23,393 nucleotides of DNA. It comes from NAT127 sp041655035. Lineage in GTDB: Bacteria > Pseudomonadota > Gammaproteobacteria > Pseudomonadales > Porticoccaceae. Below the pieces are notes generated by a model, which searched no databases, was not told where the DNA came from, and saw only the letters and a program-made list of their open reading frames with translations. Positions 14,728 to 23,393 of this stretch are shown in pieces. The position numbers and the translations under genes are program-made. Position 1 is the first letter of the stretch, and each line of letters begins with the position of its first letter. The stretch is taken from contig JBAZCN010000043.1 in NCBI GenBank assembly GCA_041655035.1, forward strand, positions 1 through 23,393, written 5' to 3'.

Positions 14728-15750
14728 CTAGCCGGGATCGCGGCCGTAACCATCGGGATTGGTGCGCTGCCAGCGCCAGTGATCCCGTACCATGGTCTCG
14801 ATATCCCGTTCCGCCACCCAGCCCAGGAGCTCTCTGCTGAGGCGGGTGTCAGCGTAACACTCGGCAATATCCCCGGGGCGGCGGGCAACGATATCATAAG
14901 GGATCTCGCGATCCGCAGCCCGGGCGAAAGCCGCCACCACCTCGAGTACGGAATGGCCCCTCCCGGTACCCAGATTACAGGCCCGGCACCCCGGAGCAAG
15001 GCGTTGCAGGGCGGCCAGATGGCCCAGGGCAAGGTCGACCACATGGAGATAGTCCCGCACACCGGTGCCATCCCGTGTCGGGTAATCGCCGCCAAACACC
15101 TTGAGCGCCGGCAGCTTGCCCACCGCCACCTGGGCGACAAACGGCAGCAGATTGTTGGGGATGCCGGCCGGATCCTCGCCGATGAGTCCGCTGGGATGGG
15201 CGCCCACGGGGTTGAAATAACGCAGGGCAAACACCTGCCAGGCTGGGTCGCTGGCGGCGAGATCGCGCAGGATGTCCTCGATCATCAGCTTGGAACGACC
15301 ATAGGGGTTGGTCGCCGTCAGCGGGAAATCCTCGCGGATCGGAACGGCTGCAGGATCGCCATAGACCGTCGCCGATGAACTGAATACCAGGCGCCGGCAG
15401 CCGTGGCGGGCCATGGCCTCGAACAGCGTCAGGGAACCGGCGATGTTGTTCCGGTAATAGCGCAAGGGTTCCGCTACCGATTCGCCGACGGCTTTGAGGC
15501 CGGCAAAATGAATCACGCCGTCGATCGCCTGGTCACCGAAGATCCGGTCGAGCACCGCGGCATCGCGAATATCGCCCTCGATCCACCCGGGCGCCGTGCC
15601 GGTGATCCGTGCAATGCGATCGAAAACCCGGGGGCTGCTGTTGCTGAAGTTGTCGAGCACCAGGACGTCGTAACCGGCCTGCTGCAACGCCACCGCCGTA
15701 TGGCTGCCAATATAGCCTGCACCGCCCGTGACCAGAACCTTGTTTGTCAC
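14728..15750 (-). CDS. galE: UDP-glucose 4-epimerase
   Basis: The 340-residue SDR enzyme interconverts UDP-glucose and UDP-galactose. The NAD motif GGAGYIGSH is at 9-17, HFAGLKAVGES at 81-91, SSSATVYGDP at 124-133 and the catalytic YGRSK at 150-154. RYFNPVGAHPSGLIGEDP, the YPTRDGTGVRDYLHVVDLA region and YNLGTG-like CNLGTG follow. All are typical of GalE, and the length matches E. coli (338). The GTG at 15750 has AAAGGA at a suitable distance; an in-frame ATG 48 bases upstream would add residues not found in the family. It is first in a three-gene minus-strand cassette with the dehydrogenase and epimerase and divergent from uvrA. GalU in the same window supplies its substrate. Confidence 0.95.
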   Translation of the reverse strand: MTNKVLVTGGAGYIGSHTAVALQQAGYDVLVLDNFSNSSPRVFDRIARITGTAPGWIEGDIRDAAVLDRIFGDQAIDGVIHFAGLKAVGESVAEPLRYYRNNIAGSLTLFEAMARHGCRRLVFSSSATVYGDPAAVPIREDFPLTATNPYGRSKLMIEDILRDLAASDPAWQVFALRYFNPVGAHPSGLIGEDPAGIPNNLLPFVAQVAVGKLPALKVFGGDYPTRDGTGVRDYLHVVDLALGHLAALQRLAPGCRACNLGTGRGHSVLEVVAAFARAADREIPYDIVARRPGDIAECYADTRLSRELLGWVAERDIETMVRDHWRWQRTNPDGYGRDPG

Positions 15751-15789
15751 CCTCGTCAGTCCTTTACCATCCGCTGTGCGGTAAATGCT

Positions 15790-15818
15790 ATCACACAACT
15801 ACCGTGTTTCACTGCCAA
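15790..15818 (-). promoter_or_regulatory. Candidate sigma-70 promoter for the galE cassette
   Basis: On the minus strand TTGGCA (15818-15813) and TGTGAT (15795-15790) are exactly 17 bases apart, with five and four consensus matches. The implied leader before the galE GTG is about 33 bases. No convincing promoter was found for uvrA in the other direction. Confidence 0.4.
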
Positions 15819-15918
15819 CATCCCGCGGTAACTGTCTTGCTGCCAGATGCTCTGCCCGGTTGCTTTCCGACACACCCTTGCCCCATCATTCCGTGTTTGC
15901 CCACCATACGCGGATACC

Positions 15919-18786
<2,868 letters not shown>

Positions 18787-18811
18787 ACCGCCCCGCCGCC
18801 ACGGAGCCGGC

Positions 18812-20923
18812 TCAGAATGCCACTTTCAAACCGGCACTCAGGTTGCGACCGGGCAGAGGAACCACATTGGCGAGGAAGGAGGTATGGTTCCACACCTCGT
18901 CGTCGAGCAGGTTGCTGCCCCGCAGAAACAGCGTGTAACGCTCGTCCCCGCCAAAACGGTAGCTCAGGGTCATATTGAGCATGTCGTAACCGGGGGTTTT
19001 TTCCTCATAGTCGGCCACATCGCCCTGGCGAGCGACCCGGTAATACTCCAGTTCCCCGTCGATCATCCGATAGCTGGCGTTGAGCCGGCCGCCATAGCGG
19101 GCCGGGGAGATGCGCGGCAGGTTGTCGCCGCCGTCGAATTCGGCGCGGACGATATCGCCGAACACGGTGACTGCCCACTGCTCCGAGAAGTGGTAGGTCG
19201 CTTCGGCCTCCCCACCGGTAAAAGCGGCGTCCCGCTGGGTGTATTTGATCAGGCGGAAATCCTCGTAGCGGTCCAGCGTGCGGGCATGGATGTAGTTGTC
19301 GATCTCGTTGTGGAAGGCCCCCAGGCTGAAGGTCAGGTCGCCACGGGTCTTGCGCAACCTGATTTCGACGTTATGGGATGTCTCCCGCTCGATATCGGCA
19401 TTGTTGTCTGCACCTCCGCAGGTCAGCGGATGAGCAACCAGGCCGCACTCGTACGTATTGGTGGCGAGGTGGACCCCCCGAGCATAGAGCTCCTGGGCCT
19501 GGGCCAGACGCTGGGAGCGGGCCGCGGAAAACGTCAGGCTGTAATCCGGCGCAAATGCCCAGATCGCCGCGGCGGAGATCGAGGTGGCGTGATCGTCGAT
19601 CGCCGGGCGGTTGCGCGGGTCGTTCCGCGGCCGCAGGTCCTGGCGTTCGTGGCGGGCGCCCAGTTCCAGATGCCAGCGCTCACCCAGCTCCCGGTGCTCC
19701 ACCAGGAAGATCGCGAGATTTTCACTTTCGGTGGTGGGGATGAATGCCTCCACCCCGGTGGCACCCAAGTCCGCATTGGCGTACTGGAGACCGACCACTC
19801 CGCTCCAGCCCGCCAGCGGCACATGCTGAATCTCGATGCGGCCCTCGTAGCCCTTGTTGGTAAAGGTCGTGCCGATCTCATCGCCTTCGATCTCATGGTG
19901 GCGGTAATCCGTGTGAGCGGCCCGCAGGCGAACCCGCTCGGCGCCGGCGAAGGGCTGGTTGAACTCGGCCCTCAGGTCGACGCGCCGGCTCGCGAGGTCG
20001 ATATAAGGGGCCGCCTCGTGGTCGTGATCGTGATCGTGGCCATGCCCGTGGTCATGGTCGTGATCGTCGTGGCCGCCGCAGTGCAGAGCGCTGCCATGGG
20101 GGTGACAACCGTCGTACTCGTGGTCGTGCCCGGGCAAGCCGTACTCGTCGCGGCGGTAGGAATAGGCCAGGCCGATATAGTCTTCGCCATCGATCCAGGA
20201 CAGCCCGCCGCTGTAGTTGTCGCTGTCGGCATAGGAGCCGTGCACCCGGGATTCCTCCCAATCCGGTACCCGGTAGTCGTCCGCCTCGCGGTGACTGCCC
20301 TCGACATGAAATGCCAGATGGTCCGTCGCCCTGGCGGTGAGACTCAGGGCGGCGGCCCGTTCATCGGCGACGCTGTCGCCGCGCAGCACGACGAAGCCTT
20401 GCGCCGGATCTTCCGGCATGGATGTCGGAATCTTGCCATCGACGACATTGACGACCCCGCCGATCGCGCCCCCACCGTAGAGCAGGGCCGCGGGGCCGCG
20501 CAACACCTCGACCCTGTGCGCCAGCAGGGGATCCGCAGTGACCGCGTGGTCGGGCGAGATGGCCGAGGCGTCGGCAATCGAGACACCATCGCTGAGCACC
20601 GCAACCCGCGGCGCGGCCTGCCCGCGAATGACCGGGCGGCTGGCGCCAGCGCCAAAGGTGTCGGCGTGGACGCCGGGTTGGCCGGCGAGGGCATCGCCCA
20701 GAGTCGCGCCACCGCTTTCCAGCAATCGCTGGCCATCGACGATGCTGAATGGCGACGCGATCCTGCCAGGGTCCTCGCGCACGCCCAGCGCCCTGACCTC
20801 GATCTCGTGGATCACCTCCCGGGATGGCCCGCCCTGTGCCAGCCCAACAGGCGATGCGGTCGCCAGGGCGCCACCCAGTACGGCACTCACAGCCATGGAC
20901 AACGAATGTACTTTGCAACGCAT
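18812..20923 (-). CDS. znuD: ZnuD-like TonB-dependent outer-membrane zinc receptor
   Basis: The 703-residue precursor has a signal peptide (about 1-30: basic start, hydrophobic AVSAVLGGALATASP, then LAQ). A plug domain follows, with IRGQAAPRVAVLSDGVSIAD (99-118) and VEVLRGPAALLYGGGAIGGVVNVVDG (138-163). A beta-barrel ends at GRNLSAGLKVAF with a terminal Phe. A putative surface loop at 266-303 holds 14 histidines among aspartates, plus Cys273 and Cys282. This arrangement is characteristic of ZnuD, which brings zinc across the outer membrane using TonB energy. AAGGAAGGAG precedes the ATG strongly. It is divergent from a Zur-like repressor, with a palindrome over its candidate promoter, implying induction under zinc shortage. 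It converges on uvrA with 25 bases between them. Zinc is the likely cargo; another metal or chelate is possible. Confidence 0.88.
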   Translation of the reverse strand: MRCKVHSLSMAVSAVLGGALATASPVGLAQGGPSREVIHEIEVRALGVREDPGRIASPFSIVDGQRLLESGGATLGDALAGQPGVHADTFGAGASRPVIRGQAAPRVAVLSDGVSIADASAISPDHAVTADPLLAHRVEVLRGPAALLYGGGAIGGVVNVVDGKIPTSMPEDPAQGFVVLRGDSVADERAAALSLTARATDHLAFHVEGSHREADDYRVPDWEESRVHGSYADSDNYSGGLSWIDGEDYIGLAYSYRRDEYGLPGHDHEYDGCHPHGSALHCGGHDDHDHDHGHGHDHDHDHEAAPYIDLASRRVDLRAEFNQPFAGAERVRLRAAHTDYRHHEIEGDEIGTTFTNKGYEGRIEIQHVPLAGWSGVVGLQYANADLGATGVEAFIPTTESENLAIFLVEHRELGERWHLELGARHERQDLRPRNDPRNRPAIDDHATSISAAAIWAFAPDYSLTFSAARSQRLAQAQELYARGVHLATNTYECGLVAHPLTCGGADNNADIERETSHNVEIRLRKTRGDLTFSLGAFHNEIDNYIHARTLDRYEDFRLIKYTQRDAAFTGGEAEATYHFSEQWAVTVFGDIVRAEFDGGDNLPRISPARYGGRLNASYRMIDGELEYYRVARQGDVADYEEKTPGYDMLNMTLSYRFGGDERYTLFLRGSNLLDDEVWNHTSFLANVVPLPGRNLSAGLKVAF

Positions 20924-21025
20924 GGAGACTCCTTCCTTTGTTGAAGTATTTTTGACGTGGGATGTTCTTGTGGTGAACGCTCCCGCAGATGGGCCCTTGC
21001 CCCGAGCGAACTGGCCCAACCAAAA

Positions 21026-21055
21026 ATATGATACATCATATCATTCGTTGCGCAA
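21026..21055 (-). promoter_or_regulatory. Candidate znuD promoter with overlapping Zur/Fur-type operator
   Basis: ATATGAT (21026-21032) and ATCATAT (21035-21041) are perfect seven-base complements around AC, in AT-rich sequence, the size and style of a Fur-family operator. On the minus strand TATCAT (21033-21028) lies inside the palindrome and is 16 bases from TTGCGC (21055-21050), so a bound repressor would cover the receptor's -10 element. Interlaced TGATA/TATCA half-sites (21029-21043) add a second, offset symmetry. The site lies between the receptor and the regulator, which could serve both. Confidence 0.55.
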
Positions 21056-21081
21056 CCCCCCATGGCCATATCCATGGGGGG
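21056..21081. other. Perfect 10-bp GC-rich inverted repeat upstream of zur
   Basis: CCCCCCATGG (21056-21065) and CCATGGGGGG (21072-21081) are exact complements around CCATAT. It lies directly beside the palindromic operator candidate and 80 bases before the zur ATG, so it would form a very stable hairpin if transcribed in the zur leader. No T run follows. It may be a second protein site, an RNA structure, or an insulator between the divergent promoters. Confidence 0.6.
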
Positions 21082-21160
21082 CAGTTATCATTCTGTTTTC
21101 AGGCGTCGATCCCGCCGGATCGGACACCGCCGCACAAGCACCACCGGTCAGGAGTTGCGA

Positions 21161-21661
21161 ATGGCCAAGACCCATATTTCAAGAGCGATTGACAAGGCGG
21201 AAGACCGTTGCGGACAGGCCGGGGTAAAACTGACAGCCAAGCGCAAGAATGTCCTCGCCACCCTGCTCAGCTCCGCGGTTCCCCTGTCGGCCTACGAGGT
21301 CGCCGAACTGTACCGGCAGTCATTCGACGAGGTGATCCCACCTATGTCGGTGTACCGGATGCTGGACTTCCTGCAGGAAGAAAACCTCGCCCACAAGCTC
21401 AGCTCCACCAACAAGTACATTGCCTGTTCCCACATCGCCTGCGATCACCAGCACGAAACCCCGCAATTCCTTATTTGCGACAGGTGTCATCGGGTCAGCG
21501 AGATCGCCATTCGCAACGAGACCATCCAGGCCCTGCGCGACAGCGTTCAGGCCGCAGGATTTTTTCTCAGCAGCCCGCAGTTGGAGCTGCACGGCCTGTG
21601 CGGCAGCTGCAAAATGGAGGATCCCGGCGCCAGGCCACGCGCCGGGCAGCGGCCTGCGTGA
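21161..21661 (+). CDS. zur: Fur-family transcriptional regulator, Zur type
   Basis: The 166-residue protein has the Fur-family layout. A winged-helix domain occupies about 20-85: LTAKRKNVLATLLSS, LSAYEVAELYRQ, and VIPPMSVYRMLDFLQEENLAHKL as recognition helix and wing. A metal-binding dimerisation domain follows. Structural zinc ligands are C106xxC109 (CDRC) and C147xxC150 (CGSC). A His/Cys-rich stretch at 89-98 (CSHIACDHQH) fits the regulatory zinc site of Zur rather than Fur. It would repress zinc-uptake genes when zinc is plentiful; the adjacent receptor is the obvious target. AGGAGTTGCGA precedes the ATG at 21161. An upstream in-frame extension has no homology and would cover the hairpin at 21056-21081. 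Fur-family assignment is firm; zinc specificity is inferred from the cysteines and neighbour. Confidence 0.88.
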   Translation: MAKTHISRAIDKAEDRCGQAGVKLTAKRKNVLATLLSSAVPLSAYEVAELYRQSFDEVIPPMSVYRMLDFLQEENLAHKLSSTNKYIACSHIACDHQHETPQFLICDRCHRVSEIAIRNETIQALRDSVQAAGFFLSSPQLELHGLCGSCKMEDPGARPRAGQRPA

Positions 21662-21701
21662 CGCCCCAGTCCGGCGCAAACCGATACCTCCAGGTAGCCA
21701 T

Positions 21702-23393
21702 ATGACAGAACAGATCATCGGCGGCGGCGCCAAAAAGATTCTCTACACCCTGAAGACTGTGCGTCGCATGGGTCTGCTCAACTCCGCCAAGGCCCTCAAC
21801 AGCGGGAACGCCTGCAAGGCCTGCGGCCTCGGCATGGGCGGCCAGCGCGGCGGCATGACCGATGAACAGGGGGCCTTTCCCTCGGTGTGCAACAAGAGCA
21901 TCCAGGCCCAGTCCACCGATATCCAGCAACCCATTCCCGCGGAACTCTTCAACCATACCCTGGCGGATTTCCGCGAACTCTCCGGCCACCAGTTGGAGCA
22001 CCTCGGCCGCCTCAATACACCGCTGTACAAAGCCGCCGCCAGCGAGCATTACCAGCCCATCGACTGGGATGACGCATTTGCCCTGGCTGCACGCCGGTTC
22101 GCCGCCGTCGCTCCCGAGCGCACATTCTTCTACTCCTCCGGCCGCTCCTCCAACGAAGCGGGCTTCGTGCTGCAACTGCTGGCGCGGCTGTACGGCACCA
22201 ACAACGTCAACAACTGCTCCTACTACTGCCACCAGGCCACCGGCGTCGGCCTTGGCAACAGCATAGGAACCGGCACCGCCACGGTGGAACTGGAGGATCT
22301 CGACGGCTGCGACCTCGTCTTCCTGATCGGCGCCAACCCGGCGTCCAACCACCCGCGCTTCATCTATAAGCTCAAGGCCTGCGTCGAACGCGGCGGGCAA
22401 GTGATCGTCGTCAATCCAGCCAAGGAACCCGGTCTGGTGCGTTTCGCCGTGCCCAAAAGCGCCAAATCATTGATTGCCGGCGGCAGCCGGATCGCCACCC
22501 AGTACCTGCAACCCAACATCGGCAGCGATCTGGCGCTGCTCAAGGGAATGGCCAAGGCGCTGATCGAAGCCGATGCCGTGGACGACACATTTATTGCCAA
22601 CCACACCGACGGCTTCGCGGCATACTGCGCGGACCTGTGCACCACCCCCTGGGCCAAGATCACTGCCCAGTGTGCCATCGAGCAGAGCGAGATCGAACGC
22701 ATCGCCGCCCTCTACGCCAAGGCCGAAAATGCCGTGTTCGCCTGGGGTATGGGCATCACCCATCACCGCCGCGGTGTCGACAACGTCGAGGCCATCGCCA
22801 ACCTGGCGCTGTTGCGCGGCATGGTGGGCCGCCGCTGCGCCGGGCTGCTGCCGTTGCGGGGCCACAGCAATGTCCAGGGTATCGGCACCATCGGCGTCAA
22901 GCCGCTGCTCTCCTCCGAGGTACTGGCGCGGATGGAAACGGCTTTCGGCCTCACCCTGCCCGACACCAAGGGCATGGACACCCTCGCCTGTCTCGAAGCC
23001 GCCGCCGCTGGCGATATCGCCGCGGCGCTGATGATGGGCGGCAACCTCTACGAAGCGACCCCGCATTCCGCCTGGGCGGAACGCGCCCTGGCGCGAATCC
23101 CCTTCAAGGTCTTTCTCACCACCACCCTCAATCGCGGCCACTTTCACGGCCACGGCGGCGGCGAGGCCCTGGTGCTGCCGGTCACCGCCCGCGATGAGGA
23201 ATGGCAGCCCACCACCCAGGAATCCATGTTCAACTATGTGCGCCTGAGCGACGGTGGCATCACCCGACTCGATAACGTGCGGCCGGAAGTCGCCATCCTC
23301 TGCGACATCGCCAGCCGGCTGCTACCCGACAGTCCGGTGGATTTCACCGCCTTCAAATCCCACCGCAAAATCCGCGAAGCCATCGCCGCCACG
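21702..23393 (+). CDS. FdhF/YdeP-family molybdopterin oxidoreductase (runs off right edge)
   Basis: The frame is open for 564 codons from ATG 21702 to the edge; family members are about 750-780 residues, so roughly a quarter is missing. It follows E. coli YdeP closely. SSGRSSNEAGFVLQLLARLYGTNNVNNCSYYCHQATGVGL (145-184) includes Cys176 at the position of the molybdenum ligand. LIGANPASNHPR, GMGITHHRRG and LPLRGHSNVQGIGTIG are also present. N-terminal C38xxC41 and Cys63 could hold part of an iron-sulfur cluster, but the four-cysteine pattern of classic formate dehydrogenase is not complete. No Tat or Sec signal is visible, so it is probably cytoplasmic. AGGTAG lies five bases before the ATG. 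The 40-base gap after zur suggests co-transcription. The substrate of this family is not established; YdeP itself is linked to acid resistance. Confidence 0.88.
   Translation, partial: MTEQIIGGGAKKILYTLKTVRRMGLLNSAKALNSGNACKACGLGMGGQRGGMTDEQGAFPSVCNKSIQAQSTDIQQPIPAELFNHTLADFRELSGHQLEHLGRLNTPLYKAAASEHYQPIDWDDAFALAARRFAAVAPERTFFYSSGRSSNEAGFVLQLLARLYGTNNVNNCSYYCHQATGVGLGNSIGTGTATVELEDLDGCDLVFLIGANPASNHPRFIYKLKACVERGGQVIVVNPAKEPGLVRFAVPKSAKSLIAGGSRIATQYLQPNIGSDLALLKGMAKALIEADAVDDTFIANHTDGFAAYCADLCTTPWAKITAQCAIEQSEIERIAALYAKAENAVFAWGMGITHHRRGVDNVEAIANLALLRGMVGRRCAGLLPLRGHSNVQGIGTIGVKPLLSSEVLARMETAFGLTLPDTKGMDTLACLEAAAAGDIAAALMMGGNLYEATPHSAWAERALARIPFKVFLTTTLNRGHFHGHGGGEALVLPVTARDEEWQPTTQESMFNYVRLSDGGITRLDNVRPEVAILCDIASRLLPDSPVDFTAFKSHRKIREAIAAT

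Noticed and set aside
15832..15846. A LexA-like CTG...CAG site upstream of uvrA
   Set aside because: The spacing is nine rather than ten bases and the flanks lack the palindromic CTGT/ACAG extension.
18884..20944. A 686-codon open frame on the plus strand
   Set aside because: It is antisense to the clearly recognisable ZnuD-like receptor; low-complexity Val/Ile-rich stretches mirror the His/Asp tract.

Overview
The window is GC-rich, densely coded bacterial chromosome from a gammaproteobacterium. This rests on the divergent rplU-rpmA/ispB locus, the paired fabA-fabB genes of anaerobic unsaturated fatty acid synthesis, and a uvrA/yajR-like/ssb neighbourhood of the type found in Pseudomonas and relatives. 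I cannot name the genus from sequence alone. No gene-free stretch exceeds about 250 bases. Almost all of the window is recognisable housekeeping sequence; the accessory signals lie at the left edge, in the sugar-nucleotide cassette, and at the right edge.

Layout. (1) 1-282: the N-terminal part of a tyrosine-recombinase integrase runs off the left edge, immediately downstream of rpmA, where obgE usually sits. (2) 506-2287: ribosomal protein genes rplU-rpmA (minus strand) diverge from ispB, the polyprenyl diphosphate synthase for the quinone side chain. (3) 2465-5380: three-gene pyridine nucleotide transhydrogenase operon pntAA-pntAB-pntB. (4) 5381-5614: convergent junction with a perfect 30-bp-arm inverted repeat and a bidirectional terminator. 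(5) 5615-7809 (minus): galU and manB, overlapping by four bases, supply UDP-glucose and mannose/glucose 1-phosphates. (6) 8052-9866: fabA and fabB. (7) 9867-10117: second convergent junction, with a terminator and further copies of the same palindromic repeat family. (8) 10118-12053 (minus): ssb and a YajR-type MFS transporter. (9) 12280-15750 (minus): galE, a UDP-sugar 6-dehydrogenase (TviB/WbpO type) and a UDP-sugar 4-epimerase (TviC/WbpP type), all starting with GTG and forming a polysaccharide precursor cassette. (10) 15919-18786: uvrA. (11) 18812-23393: a zinc locus. A ZnuD-like TonB-dependent receptor with a histidine-rich loop is divergent from a Zur/Fur-family repressor. A palindromic operator-like site overlaps the receptor promoter. 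The repressor is followed 40 bp later by an FdhF/YdeP-family molybdopterin oxidoreductase that runs off the right edge.

How the genes work together. galU, manB, galE, the dehydrogenase and the epimerase together could provide UDP-glucose, UDP-galactose, mannose 1-phosphate and UDP-HexNAc uronic acids for surface polysaccharide. No glycosyltransferase or export gene is present here. FabA and FabB introduce and elongate the cis-unsaturated acyl chain. Pnt links NADPH supply to the proton gradient. The receptor and repressor form a self-contained zinc-acquisition module; what the adjacent molybdopterin enzyme does with it is an open question.

No CRISPR array, rRNA, tRNA, complete insertion sequence or obvious defence system was seen. 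The most unusual things are the integrase-proximal boundary, the palindromic repeat family confined to the two roomy convergent junctions, and the zinc regulator/molybdoenzyme pairing.
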